64,000 nt of DNA, from positions 812,716 through 876,715 of the forward strand of contig DAOSXA010000001.1 in the NCBI GenBank assembly GCA_035380245.1. Direction: 5' to 3'. Shown here piece after piece: positions 36,997-46,263 of this stretch (the stretch's first letter is position 1; every line of letters starts with the position of its first letter). This stretch comes from Candidatus Zixiibacteriota bacterium. Its GTDB lineage: Bacteria > Zixibacteria > MSB-5A5 > GN15 > FEB-12. The notes under the pieces are model-generated. The model searched no databases and was not told the DNA's origin. It worked only from the letters and a program-made list of their open reading frames with translations. The position numbers and the translations under genes are program-made.

Positions 36997-37004
36997 AAAT
37001 TATC

Positions 37005-37038
37005 AACCGCAAGAGGCATAAGCCCGATGCGGTTTTTT
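37005..37038 (+). terminator. Terminator of the tRNA-fMet transcript
   Basis: AACCGCA (37005-37011) pairs with TGCGGTT (37028-37034), followed by TTTT. Confidence 0.75.
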
Positions 37039-37230
37039 CATGGGTCCAATCTGAGTGGAGGCTTCAGAAACCATCCTTCGCGGTGGATAAAGATCCAAGC
37101 CTAACACAAGCCTCTATCAAGTCTTAATCTTATCTAAAAAAAGTGATGACCAAACGCCGAGCGAGCACACTGTCAAGAACATGGGCCAAGTTCTATTAAC
37201 CGGAAGTTGGACAATCTACCCGGTCGACTG

Positions 37231-37259
37231 TTGACAGCTTACGGCGAAAGGTGTATGTT
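37231..37259 (+). promoter_or_regulatory. Promoter of the three-gene zinc-finger/Lon-like operon
   Basis: A perfect TTGACA (37231-37236), a 17-bp spacer and TATGTT (37254-37259). The predicted transcript starts near 37266, so the first gene probably begins at the ATG at 37291 and not at the upstream TTG (37207) or ATG (37255). Confidence 0.7.
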
Positions 37260-37290
37260 TTGTGACATTTTACAACGGTGCTCACATTTA

Positions 37291-38343
37291 ATGACAGCTA
37301 GATCAGGGCAGCACGAGAGCCAGACAGTCAGATCGTTTCTGATATCACCTCATGATAAACGCAAAGCCAATGCTTTCTTTGCGCGATGCCTTGCAATCGC
37401 GATTGCGCACCTGCGATGTCTGAAGGCCAAGAGTTGGCAACTGCCCGATGATCAATATCCCTCAGATAATCCTATTCGCGACCTTGCCGTTGAGTTGCTT
37501 ATTGGACTTTGCAAGAGCCGCTCAAACGAACCCTACTTCAGAATCTTTGAATTCTATAGTAGGGAAGGATACCCGTCGTTTGACGATGCCGACGAACACG
37601 AACTGGACTATCTCCTGGGAGTTCTCATAAGAAGCTTCGTGACTCAGAGGCTGAGCAGGTTACGTAAACAAGCCGACCCCCAGATTGAAAATCTCAAACG
37701 CCGTGTTAACGATACTATCAAGGCGTCTGATAGAATCCATGTGGCCACCGCAGCTTCGTCCGGATACGACAGGATTGCTTTCGCGGAAGTAGACATGTCG
37801 AGCGACAGCCTTGAGCTATGGCCTCAGCAAGAACTCAACTTGATCGCCGAAATAGCCTATCAGGACAGCAATAGCCGCAGCATGTGGTGTTACAAGTTGC
37901 TCGAGCTGGTAGCTGACGATGGTCGCTTTGTCTCATGGGTATATCGTCATATGATGATCACAGCCATGATTCGGGTGAGCAGGATCAATGAACTCGAGCG
38001 TTATGATCTCACCGCTTACCTTCCTGCGACCGAACACGGCCTGAGCGAAGATCAAGTCAAGCAAGCCTTTCGGGACTCCCGGTCATGGCTCAAAGAAAGT
38101 GTCTTACCGGGTTTCGTCGGTAAGAAGCGTTTGTCTATCGATGAGATTGAACCAATGCTGAAGGCGTTCGATGCCATCGTCGCCGATGGTCTGCACAGTG
38201 GAACAATTGAGAAGCTACCAGTCTATTTCCGAGAGAACATGCCTGTTTCGACACATAGCAATTACCTTAAGAAGTATAAGTACGTTTTCGAAACGGCCAT
38301 GAAGGGAGGATTGAATCATCTTGCAGAAATTCTGGATAAATGA
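37291..38343 (+). CDS. Unrecognised helical protein, first gene of a possible sigma/anti-sigma-like operon
   Basis: A 350-residue, highly charged, mostly helical, apparently cytoplasmic protein with no signal or TM. Segments such as LAVELLIGLCKSRSNEPYFRIFEFYSREG, YLLGVLIRSFVTQRLSRLRKQADPQIENLKRRV and ISVRINE-like helices are visible. I recognise no domain. The order here (unknown protein, then HCC zinc-finger protein, then membrane sensor) mirrors sigma/anti-sigma operons, and the ECF sigma gene at 61137 is followed by a similar zinc-finger protein. It could be a divergent sigma-like factor, but I see no clear region 2 or 4 motif. Its promoter sets the ATG at 37291; the longer TTG start would lie upstream of that promoter. 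Confidence 0.6.
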   Translation: MTARSGQHESQTVRSFLISPHDKRKANAFFARCLAIAIAHLRCLKAKSWQLPDDQYPSDNPIRDLAVELLIGLCKSRSNEPYFRIFEFYSREGYPSFDDADEHELDYLLGVLIRSFVTQRLSRLRKQADPQIENLKRRVNDTIKASDRIHVATAASSGYDRIAFAEVDMSSDSLELWPQQELNLIAEIAYQDSNSRSMWCYKLLELVADDGRFVSWVYRHMMITAMIRVSRINELERYDLTAYLPATEHGLSEDQVKQAFRDSRSWLKESVLPGFVGKKRLSIDEIEPMLKAFDAIVADGLHSGTIEKLPVYFRENMPVSTHSNYLKKYKYVFETAMKGGLNHLAEILDK

Positions 38344-38403
38344 TCTACAAACGATCGAGTTGGTATCTACTTATCCAGCAGATGGGTCACAGAAAGGATG
38401 ACT

Positions 38404-39261
38404 ATGCACCCGACCCGGCGAGACATAGAAAGAGCGATCCTGAAGCTGCTCCCGGAGGAGGAATGCACAAGCGTGCTGGAGCATGTGGAGAAGTGTGAAT
38501 TCTGCCGTGAAATTGCTGATGATTTCCGGAATTTCCAACAGGCGACTCCAGTTCTCCTGGAGGAAGACCTTGCCGTTGCGAGAAAGACCTTTGACCGGTT
38601 ACATCGCCAATCGACACGGGGTTTGGTGATCTCATTTACCAGACTGCCGTCGGATGACTATCACGGCGAGCTTAGCCTGGCTGCCGATGGTGACCGCGCT
38701 GACACACCACAGGTGGAGGAGTTAGCCACGCTGGTTTCGGAGAAACACGATCTTGTCCTTCGCCTGATGCATGATCATTCGCAATCGCAGGATCTGCTTG
38801 AATTGGTTTCGAGCGATCCGGCTGTCATCCACGATGCATTGATTGAGGCGCCTTCGCTCAATCATGAGTTCGTCGCTGACAAGAACGGCCGTGTCCTGTT
38901 GCCCAAGTCCGAGAAGGCTGCCTGGGAAGCCATCGATTGGAGGATTCGCCTTCCGGAAGCTAGATTTGAACTCAAGCCATTGGAGTTCAACGCTGACGCG
39001 CCTGATTCGATTCAGTCAGTCGAGCTACATAGCGAGCAAGATGATCGCATTCGGGTTCGTCTGGAGACCAGAGACAGCGATTGCTCACTGGTTGTGGAAA
39101 TCCTGGAGTTACGAGGCAGGACTGAACTAGAAGGTGTGCGAGCTATTGTCGCCGCCGGCACAGCTTCAGGGTCCGGAGTTGGCCACCTAGGTGTCCCGTT
39201 CACATTCGACCTGCCTGATCGGAAAACACCGATTACCATCAGAATATACAGCGGATCATGA
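38404..39261 (+). CDS. Anti-sigma-like HCC zinc-finger protein
   Basis: A 285-residue soluble protein. An N-terminal zinc finger of the zf-HC2/anti-sigma type reads HVEKCEFC, with His27-x3-Cys31-x2-Cys34. After it comes a low-complexity helical middle and a C-terminal beta-rich region (SVELHSEQDDRIRVRLETRDSDCSLVVEILEL, VPFTFDLPDRKTPITIRIY). Such fingers usually bind a sigma factor or partner regulator, here perhaps the protein at 37291. The ATG at 38404 is preferred because AAAGGA sits 6 bp upstream; the frame also opens at 38398. Its stop overlaps the next gene's ATG (ATGA at 39258-39261), so the two are translationally coupled. Confidence 0.72.
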   Translation: MHPTRRDIERAILKLLPEEECTSVLEHVEKCEFCREIADDFRNFQQATPVLLEEDLAVARKTFDRLHRQSTRGLVISFTRLPSDDYHGELSLAADGDRADTPQVEELATLVSEKHDLVLRLMHDHSQSQDLLELVSSDPAVIHDALIEAPSLNHEFVADKNGRVLLPKSEKAAWEAIDWRIRLPEARFELKPLEFNADAPDSIQSVELHSEQDDRIRVRLETRDSDCSLVVEILELRGRTELEGVRAIVAAGTASGSGVGHLGVPFTFDLPDRKTPITIRIYSGS

Positions 39262-41621
39262 CATCTATTGTCGAGTTTGCCCGGAAGTTTACGCAGCTCA
39301 AAGCCTACCTGTCTCGCTACGACGAAGCCGACATGCGGTTGCTCAAGCTGATTGAGTTCCGGAAAGATCACAGAGATGATCTTGCCAAACAATCACATGC
39401 CAGTTATGCCAATGAGTGGCAGTCCCTGTTTGATCATCAGTTCAAGAGCGATTTGCTTCTTGTCGATTTGTTGCCCCATGAACTTGAGAGCATTCTCGAC
39501 GTCTGCAGGGATGTCGGCGATGACAAGACCGCCGAACGTGTGACTACTGAGCTTGTCCGCAAGCTGCTCTATGTTGGCGAGATCGAACACGCAATGACGC
39601 TGTTGAACGACAACGAGTCTGTCACGTTTGCGGAGAGTGACAGTCCGCTCCCTTCATTCGATGAATACGAGTTGGCCGTGATATCACTGGCCGAGTTACC
39701 GCCCGGATCGAAAACCGCCGATACGCTAGGCAGGCTAGTCCGTGAGTGGCGCCTGGAACGTGAGATGCTCAGCTACGAAACGGTGCGATGTTTGTTCGTC
39801 GATCGCGACAACATCACCAAAGCCACCGGAAGGGGACGGATGCGGACGCTGGTCTGTAAGAGTGCTGAATGGCTTGAGAAACAAGAAACAGATGAGGTCG
39901 TGTTTGACAACCAGCCGCGGTCCAAGGACGATCCTTTCGTTGGAGCAGCCTATGCTGCCCTGGAGGCGGCAGCACCGCTGATAGACGCTACGACGAAAGC
40001 GAAGAGGAAGGCTGTCCGTGTCCACCTCTCGATTGAGGACAGTAGTCGCACTTTCACGGGTGACTCCATTGCTTTAGCGGTGGCACTTGTTTCGTATGTT
40101 TATCTCATGAAACCTCAGATTCAGCGCCAGGAACGTTTCCTACCGTGCGAAGTCGCAGTCACGGGGTCGATCATTGGCAATGGTTTGCTACAAGCTGTTA
40201 ACGCAGGAAGCCTCTCCAGGAAAATTGAGCGGGCCTTTTTCTCACCGGTGAAGTATGTCGTTGTGCCGCGCGGCAACGAAAACGATGCGCGTGCCTGCGT
40301 TGAGCAACTCCGCGAACGATATCCCTGTCGACGTTTGCGGATTGTAGCGCACGATCACCTTCGCGATGTAATCCAGGATCACAACATCGTCCGGCCGGAG
40401 AAGATTTGCCTCACCCCGTTTGTTGCACGCAAAGCGCGGAAATACATCGGCTCGGTGAAAGTCCAAGTGCCGCTACTGATGGGGTTGTCCTGGTTGCTGC
40501 TGGCTCTCCTTTGGCCGAGATTCTTTAATCCGTTGTTTGATGGACACATAACGTCAGTGACAATTGAAGAAAACCGCGTGGTTGCCCGCAACTCGAAGGA
40601 CGAGACGATCTTCGTGACGGCGCCTCTAGGGTTCGAGGTCTTGGCGGACTACTACGCTGACCCCGTGCATAGTGCGACATTCGCTGTCGATCTTGACGGC
40701 AATGGGATCGACGAGCTGTTCTTCAGCCCTCAGTCTTTCAACCGTTCAGCGACTGTCAGGCTATACCGCGACAACGGGACATTAACATGGGAATATCCGG
40801 CCACAGTCCGGACACGCTACGGCATGGGCGCAGGCACGAACGGCAGTACCTTAGAGCCGGTCTACGGCCCGGCGAGGTTGTATCCCTGGAGCGATTCCAC
40901 AGGTAAACCGCATGTGATAAGCGCCTCGTTTGCGTCCTTTCCCTCGCGTGACCAAATCAGGCTCTTTGGAAAAGACGGCCCGTGTGATTCTACCGCTTAT
41001 ATTCACACGGGAGTTGTGGGATTAGGAACCAAGACACTGTCGGAAGATCTGGACAATGACGGCACGGATGAAGTCATCATCCCGTCCGTCAATAATATCT
41101 ATGGTCTTGGAATCCTCGTACTTAACCCCGAAAACCTTTGCGGTGTCAGCCCTCCCTGGGATAATGATACCTTCCTTGTCTCTGGAGAGCAGCGCGGATC
41201 GCAAGTGTGTTACGTCAGGCTGCCCAGCACACCACTGAGCTCGCCGTGTCACGTGTATAGCGTCGGTAAATGGCTAAACCGCGATCCAGCAACCAAACAA
41301 CTGAGTATTCAAGTCGGCGAGGGCATGAACACCTGCATCGGTGGCGAGAGAAAGGCATCTCACTCAGAGTTGCCAAACCTCTTCTTCACTCTGGATTCGA
41401 ACATGATACCTATCGGTTTGGAACATGGTGATGGAGATCTGTTATTGTTGAATCAATGGCTTCATCTTTCTGGAAAGGATACTGTTAGTAACTGGACCAG
41501 TCTCCGAGACTCGATGCTCAGTGAAGTGATCGTGTACTATCGAGATTCGATCGTACACCATACAGCCGCTGGTATCGACTTCTACGATCGATCTCACAAA
41601 AATCCGATTTCCTCGCACTAA
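39258..41621 (+). CDS. Membrane protein: Lon-like domain plus external FG-GAP propeller
   Basis: A 787-residue protein. The helical N-terminal ~240 residues are unrecognised. A Lon-protease-like (S16) domain spans about 250-375: VRVHLSIEDSSRTFTGDSIALAVALVSYVYL, with Ser270 in GDSIA at the nucleophile position, and CEVAVTGSIIGNGLLQAVNAGSLSRKIERAF. In Lon the catalytic Lys lies in GGLKEK; here the aligned segment is GSLSRK, with Ser at that place and Lys322 two residues on. A TM lies near 404-424. The C-terminal domain outside has FG-GAP signatures (VDLDGNGIDELFFSP, SEDLDNDGTDEVII). A transmembrane sensor joined to a Lon-like domain is plausible. It is coupled to the zinc-finger gene. Confidence 0.68.
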   Translation: MTSIVEFARKFTQLKAYLSRYDEADMRLLKLIEFRKDHRDDLAKQSHASYANEWQSLFDHQFKSDLLLVDLLPHELESILDVCRDVGDDKTAERVTTELVRKLLYVGEIEHAMTLLNDNESVTFAESDSPLPSFDEYELAVISLAELPPGSKTADTLGRLVREWRLEREMLSYETVRCLFVDRDNITKATGRGRMRTLVCKSAEWLEKQETDEVVFDNQPRSKDDPFVGAAYAALEAAAPLIDATTKAKRKAVRVHLSIEDSSRTFTGDSIALAVALVSYVYLMKPQIQRQERFLPCEVAVTGSIIGNGLLQAVNAGSLSRKIERAFFSPVKYVVVPRGNENDARACVEQLRERYPCRRLRIVAHDHLRDVIQDHNIVRPEKICLTPFVARKARKYIGSVKVQVPLLMGLSWLLLALLWPRFFNPLFDGHITSVTIEENRVVARNSKDETIFVTAPLGFEVLADYYADPVHSATFAVDLDGNGIDELFFSPQSFNRSATVRLYRDNGTLTWEYPATVRTRYGMGAGTNGSTLEPVYGPARLYPWSDSTGKPHVISASFASFPSRDQIRLFGKDGPCDSTAYIHTGVVGLGTKTLSEDLDNDGTDEVIIPSVNNIYGLGILVLNPENLCGVSPPWDNDTFLVSGEQRGSQVCYVRLPSTPLSSPCHVYSVGKWLNRDPATKQLSIQVGEGMNTCIGGERKASHSELPNLFFTLDSNMIPIGLEHGDGDLLLLNQWLHLSGKDTVSNWTSLRDSMLSEVIVYYRDSIVHHTAAGIDFYDRSHKNPISSH

Positions 41622-41695
41622 TCTTTCATAAACACTCATCATGGTGCCTACTGACTGTTGGAAACAATTTCCACACAACAGAAGAAGGAGACACC

Positions 41696-43594
41696 ATGAA
41701 AATGCTGAAGCGAATCGAAGTACTGTTAACCCTGCTGGTCTTGTGTGCCGGCGTCGGAGAAGCAGCAGTCATTTATGAGGAACACTTCGACACCGATCCT
41801 GGAGACTGGCAGTTCAGTGATCCGTCCATATACGTAGACAGTGACTCCGGTTGGCTGTATATCGACGGGGGAGGTGACGTTAGTGATAGTGCGTGGATAA
41901 ACTTATCCTTCATTCTCCCGGTTACTATTGAAACAAGAATCCGACTGAGCTCAGGTGGCGGTGGATACAGACTGCCATGGGTCGGTGTGTCTTCGGACTC
42001 CGGCAGATCAGCAACCACTTACCTTCCGAATGCGGCCGCTGGCTGTGGATGGAAGTTCATGGAAGCCGGATGGACGCTCATTGATACAATGGGCCCAACA
42101 GCAGTAGGTGAGTGGCGCACTCTGAAGCAAACAATCTACCCTGACAGCGGCTTGCTTTGGGTTAAGACTGACTCCGACACTTCATATACATTAGTAGTTG
42201 ACGCATCGTGGAGTATGCCATTGAACTACACCGCAATTAGCTTCTCACAGCCTTGGGATGCCGAATGCCAGTTGGACTATGTGATTGTAACGAGTTTGGA
42301 GGAAGCCCCCGACTCCCTCCTCCTTCCCTCCGTCTTTGTTGCGCCGTGTGATGATGAGTGCGCGGTGCAACCGATGGAGGTGTCGCTGACCACGCCAATC
42401 GAGGGGATCAGCGGCTCAATTACATCCGACGAAGGCGTCAAGTTCTGCGGCCTCGATCGCACCGGTCTGGAGACAGAATTGTGGCAGATGTTCACGCAGC
42501 TCAGCGCCGATTCAACGATCATCTCGTTCTCGATGTACCCGGAGCAGGGGGATGACTTCCTTGCCCCCGGTACTCACACTATCGCCAACCTGCTGTTCGA
42601 GGTAGAACGACTTTGCCTCGACACGGCGTACATCCATTTCGACACCGCGCTGTCGGAGGATCTGACTTGGCACCTGATGTTTGCCGACACCCTCGGCAAC
42701 AATGTTGTCCCCGGCTTCGAAGCCGAAAGTAACTCAACCGGAGTGATCGGATACATTCCCGGCGACATCAACGGCGATGGTGTCGGTCCGGATATCTCCG
42801 ACCTGGTCTGCCTGGTCTCATACATGTTCCAGGGAGATATGCCACCCTGTGTGATGGCCGCCGCCGACTGTAACGGCAACGGTTCCGGCCCTGATATCGC
42901 CGACCTGGTATATCTCGTGAATTATATGTTCCAGGGTGGCCCGGCGCCGCGCTGCAGCGGGTCAATATCAACGGCCAAGTTGGTACAACGGGACGACATC
43001 ATAATATCCGCGAACATTGAGGGCGGTCAAACGGTGATTAACCTCAAGAGCGATGTTGACCTGCGAGGGCTCCAGTTGGAGTTGGTTGGAATCGGTTCTA
43101 ATACCCCAACTAGTCTGGTCGACGGCGACCTCGATCTGGTCTATGGTACTGTCGAAGGCGAACTGCGCGTTGGCCTTCTGGATATGGAAGGGGCGGCTCT
43201 GATCAAGTCTGGCGATGGCTCAATTATCACCATCGACGGCGAGTACGAGATTGTCTCGGCGATGGTCGCTGATCTGGCTTTCAACGCTATCCAACCGAGC
43301 ATAGGTAGCGTAGCCGGGACAGTTGTTCCGGAAGTCTACAGTCTCAATCAGAACTACCCCAACCCGTTTAACCCGGTGACGACGATCAGCTTCAGTCTGG
43401 CCGAGGGGGGACAGGCTAAGCTGGAGTTGTTCAACGTGATGGGCCAGCGGGTGGCGACCCTGGTTGACGGCATGCTGGATGCCGGCCCGCACGAGTTTGA
43501 ATGGGATGGTTCAGCGGTGTCGAGTGGTGTGTACTTCTACCGCCTGACGACGGAGACGTTTATCGACACGAAGAAGATGTTGCTCTTGAAATAA
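41696..43594 (+). CDS. Secreted protein with dockerin-like repeats and C-terminal sorting domain
   Basis: A 632-residue exported protein. A signal peptide (about 1-23, ending GEAAV) precedes a concanavalin-like/LamG-like domain (about 25-205). Then comes a cohesin-like or beta-sandwich region (VFVAPCDDECAVQPMEVSLTTPIEGISGSITSDEGVKFCG; about 210-345). Two dockerin-like repeats are GDGVGPDISDLVCLVSYMFQ and GNGSGPDIADLVYLVNYMFQ. A C-terminal domain of the type-A sorting/FlgD-Ig kind follows, YSLNQNYPNPFNPVTTISFSL, ending GVYFYRLTTETFIDTKKMLLLK, as used by the type IX secretion system in FCB bacteria. AAGGAGACACC precedes the ATG. Confidence 0.85.
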   Translation: MKMLKRIEVLLTLLVLCAGVGEAAVIYEEHFDTDPGDWQFSDPSIYVDSDSGWLYIDGGGDVSDSAWINLSFILPVTIETRIRLSSGGGGYRLPWVGVSSDSGRSATTYLPNAAAGCGWKFMEAGWTLIDTMGPTAVGEWRTLKQTIYPDSGLLWVKTDSDTSYTLVVDASWSMPLNYTAISFSQPWDAECQLDYVIVTSLEEAPDSLLLPSVFVAPCDDECAVQPMEVSLTTPIEGISGSITSDEGVKFCGLDRTGLETELWQMFTQLSADSTIISFSMYPEQGDDFLAPGTHTIANLLFEVERLCLDTAYIHFDTALSEDLTWHLMFADTLGNNVVPGFEAESNSTGVIGYIPGDINGDGVGPDISDLVCLVSYMFQGDMPPCVMAAADCNGNGSGPDIADLVYLVNYMFQGGPAPRCSGSISTAKLVQRDDIIISANIEGGQTVINLKSDVDLRGLQLELVGIGSNTPTSLVDGDLDLVYGTVEGELRVGLLDMEGAALIKSGDGSIITIDGEYEIVSAMVADLAFNAIQPSIGSVAGTVVPEVYSLNQNYPNPFNPVTTISFSLAEGGQAKLELFNVMGQRVATLVDGMLDAGPHEFEWDGSAVSSGVYFYRLTTETFIDTKKMLLLK

Positions 43595-43615
43595 CAATGA
43601 GGGGAACATAAGATG

Positions 43616-43673
43616 GGCCGGTGGCAATTGACCGGCCATATCAGCCCGGTGGCGTAATGCTCGCGCCACCGGG
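43616..43673 (+). terminator. Double-hairpin terminator
   Basis: Stems GGCCGGT/ACCGGCC (43616-43637) and a perfect 10-bp CCCGGTGGCG/CGCCACCGGG (43645-43673), with a T-rich but imperfect tail (TTCTGTATTGTG). Confidence 0.55.
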
Positions 43674-43744
43674 TTCTGTATTGTGTTGTTGGTAGCTGTT
43701 CAGAGCGACAAGATTTAGAATACCGATCAAGCGGAATCACGGCA

Positions 43745-43790
43745 GACTATCCTCCACAGCGGAGACAAGCCCTGCCACTACTCATTCAGG
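43745..43790 (+). repeat. MITE core fragment
   Basis: About 45 bp (CCACAGCGGAGACAAGCCCTGCCACTACTCATTCAGG) match the core of the MITE family but lack both inverted ends. It is a decayed remnant between the sorting-domain gene and the TlpA-like gene. Confidence 0.5.
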
Positions 43791-43832
43791 TACGTCAGAT
43801 GAGATAACCGGCGGCCCGGTAAAATGTCCGCC

Positions 43833-45023
43833 TCACTGGTCGGTCGACAGTTTGTTCGTAATAATCTGCTCAACCACAGAAAAAGCCGAAGCCCCCGATC
43901 CCGAAAACATCACCGAACCGTCGCGATCAAAAACATAGTAAACCGGGGTAGTTCCGCGAGCGTTGAACGTCTTCCATAGTGGAACACTGTAGGGAACAAC
44001 AATGCCCGCATAAGGCCGTTCTTGAACGAACTCCGCGATTGCCGTTCTGCTCGTATCGGTAGAAGCGCTTACTGCCTGGAACTGCGTGGTGTCACAGCGC
44101 GAGACAAGTGTATCCAGTCGCAGTCTGATTTTCTCACAGTAGGGGCATCTGCCGGACCAGAAGGTCAACAGTACGATCCGACCTTTCATGTCGCCGAGAG
44201 TGTGGGTAACTCCGGTCAGATCCGTGACAGAGAAGTCAGGAGCAAAAAAACCGACAACGGTCGCCGTATCTCCGGGATAATCAGAACAGGTTAATAGCGT
44301 GCCGACCGGATCTACCGCCTTAGCCTTGAACGTTTGTCCGTCGACCTTAAACGGCCCGGTCAGCTTGACTTGCTCGGAAGGAATGACTGTTCGATCGGAA
44401 TCATCGACACGCCATTTCCATGAATAACGACCATCCCGGTTCATGTCAATCACACAGGCAGCATCCGTCGATAAATCAAAGAACGGATTGTTTATCGAGG
44501 GCGCATAGAGACGAATACCGTAATCTCGGTCATTGACCCGGAGGGTGCCTTCGCGACATTCCGCAAGACGAGCAATGACACGGTCTTTGGACAGGACGAT
44601 CTGGTAGGAGATTTGTCGCTCCGCGTCGGCGGCATCCCTGTCGGATCGAACGGCAATTGAAAAATCGGCAATCATCCGATTGCCGCCGCGATGAAAGCTC
44701 AGCACCGACGTTGAGTCAACAGCCGTTTTCCCGTCGTTGGCTATGGCGTATCCGACTTCACCTCGTTCGTCCTTGAATCGCACGACAATCGCCGCTATCA
44801 GACGGGGATTGTCACCAACCACCGCTGTTTCCACGTCCGTCCAATTCGGTGGAACCGAAATGGTCCCTTCGGCCGGTTTAGCAAACTGAAGTACTTTCGA
44901 GCCGTGGTACTGATCAGTATCCGGCAAGATCGTCGTTGACAACTGAATATCGTTGGTTGTCTGTGCGGCTGGCTCGTCCGCCATTACAAACGCCAGACAA
45001 ACCATCAGAATAATATAGCGCAT
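43833..45023 (-). CDS. Secreted TlpA-like thioredoxin-fold protein
   Basis: A 396-residue exported protein with a signal peptide (MRYIILMVCLAFVMADEPAAQ). An N-terminal 250 residues of beta-rich sequence precede a C-terminal thioredoxin-fold domain of the TlpA/redoxin kind: FSVTDLTGVTHTLGDMKGRIVLLTFWSGRCPYCEKIRLRLD, with the active CPYC, then GTTPVYYVFDRDG with the cis-Pro. It would act as a periplasmic disulfide reductase or isomerase. It is a single gene on the minus strand. The N-terminal region was not assigned. Confidence 0.8.
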   Translation of the reverse strand: MRYIILMVCLAFVMADEPAAQTTNDIQLSTTILPDTDQYHGSKVLQFAKPAEGTISVPPNWTDVETAVVGDNPRLIAAIVVRFKDERGEVGYAIANDGKTAVDSTSVLSFHRGGNRMIADFSIAVRSDRDAADAERQISYQIVLSKDRVIARLAECREGTLRVNDRDYGIRLYAPSINNPFFDLSTDAACVIDMNRDGRYSWKWRVDDSDRTVIPSEQVKLTGPFKVDGQTFKAKAVDPVGTLLTCSDYPGDTATVVGFFAPDFSVTDLTGVTHTLGDMKGRIVLLTFWSGRCPYCEKIRLRLDTLVSRCDTTQFQAVSASTDTSRTAIAEFVQERPYAGIVVPYSVPLWKTFNARGTTPVYYVFDRDGSVMFSGSGASAFSVVEQIITNKLSTDQ

Positions 45024-45283
45024 ATAACTTTTACTCCCGTCGGTATCCGCAGGACATCGTCGTTAGGCGGATTCACATTGGTCTTTATCCTAAGAACAGG
45101 CCGGCTTGGAAAATAGTCAAGGATAGAGAGTAAGTGTTTTCATCGGCGGAACAAGCAGATGACACACTGTCTGGAGCGAGGCGTCGAATGAAGATGCCAT
45201 CCTTTGCGGGCAGCGGCAGCCGAGCTAACGAGCGGTACAAACTGGGGACATAGGTAACGGTCTCAACTGGAAATCCGAGGTCA

Positions 45284-45436
45284 GAGGATTGTTAAAAAAG
45301 TCTTACGCGCAGATATTCAGCAAAACACAACAGTAATGCGGGCGACACAAGGTTGCCCGCTACGCGAGGTTGTGGCTCTCAAACGCGTAGCGGCGGGGCT
45401 TGTCTACGCCGCAGAAGAGGTTTTTCAACAGCCCCC
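45284..45436 (-). mobile_element. Complete 153-bp MITE, inverted
   Basis: It is the reverse complement of the family: TTTTTCAACAGCCCCC at the right end (45421-45436), GGATTGTTAAAAAAGTC at the left, and the CCGCTACGCG/CGCGTAGCGG internal stem. Its right end overlaps the last codons of the methyltransferase gene and contains the TGA stop at 45425-45427. No clear target duplication was seen. Confidence 0.75.
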
Positions 45437-46219
45437 AAGCCTCGGGCCACCCGTCCGCTTCCGGGCTACGACGGCGATTCGATAACAGTTCCTGGTCGGT
45501 TTGCGGAAGGTTCCGCAGTTGTACAGCCCCCGGACCTCGAATCCGGTCGCTTTCAGCAGCTTCACGATCGTCTCGTTGGGATAAGCCCGCTCGGTATGCA
45601 GTTCGTCGAACCGCGCCCAATGCGTCCCCTCCCGGTAGAAACAGGTGGTTTGACAGGTAGCGCGATGTCGCCGCGCATCGTAGTCGTTTTTCCAGACCCA
45701 GGCGATATCCTCATGTGCGTCGGCATACACCTGCCCGCCCCAGATCTGGGTCAACGCCGCCTCGGTGTTCATATCGAAGATAAACCAGCCGCCCGGTTCG
45801 AGGTGCTCAGCTACGGAGCGGAAGGTCGCCCGAAGATCCTTTTGTGTCTGTATGTAGTTGAGCGAGTCGTAGAACGAGGTGACCAGGTCGAACGTGACCG
45901 GGACCGGACGATCGCGATCCAGCAATCGGAATTTCGGGAGACGTTTGTGGTAGAGCTTCACACCCCGGCCCTTGAGTTTGCGCGCCGCTACGGCCAGCAT
46001 CGAAGAGCTGCCGTCGAGACCGGACATCGTAATGCCCCAATCAGTGAAAATCTCGATCGCGGTGCCGGTGCCGCAGCACAGATCGAGCCCACGTTGCGGC
46101 TGGATTTTGAGGCGGTTGAAAATGCTCCGGCAATATTCGGTCATCTGCTCTGAATGCCGGTCGGCGCTCATCAGGTCGTAGACAATAGCGAGTTTTTGAT
46201 AGGGGTCGGCGTATTTCAT
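45425..46219 (-). CDS. SAM-dependent methyltransferase ending in a MITE
   Basis: A 264-residue class I methyltransferase. Motif I is GLDLCCGTGTAIEIF (about residues 39-53), followed by MSGLDGSSSMLAVAARKL, VTFDLVTSFYDSLNY and EHLEPGGWFIFDMNTEAA. It resembles glycine- or protein-type methyltransferases; the substrate is unknown. The last residues (LGGC) and the stop codon are read from the right end of a MITE, so the natural C-terminus may have been longer or different. GGAAG lies 6 bp before the ATG at 46219. Confidence 0.85.
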   Translation of the reverse strand: MKYADPYQKLAIVYDLMSADRHSEQMTEYCRSIFNRLKIQPQRGLDLCCGTGTAIEIFTDWGITMSGLDGSSSMLAVAARKLKGRGVKLYHKRLPKFRLLDRDRPVPVTFDLVTSFYDSLNYIQTQKDLRATFRSVAEHLEPGGWFIFDMNTEAALTQIWGGQVYADAHEDIAWVWKNDYDARRHRATCQTTCFYREGTHWARFDELHTERAYPNETIVKLLKATGFEVRGLYNCGTFRKPTRNCYRIAVVARKRTGGPRLGGC

Positions 46220-46263
46220 AGTCGCTTCCGGTTATGTGAATGCGGGAAGATACGCCGCTGTGA

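Noticed and set aside
45353..46153. Plus-strand frame opposite the methyltransferase
   Set aside because: Motif I and the rest of the methyltransferase are on the minus strand; the frame begins in the MITE.
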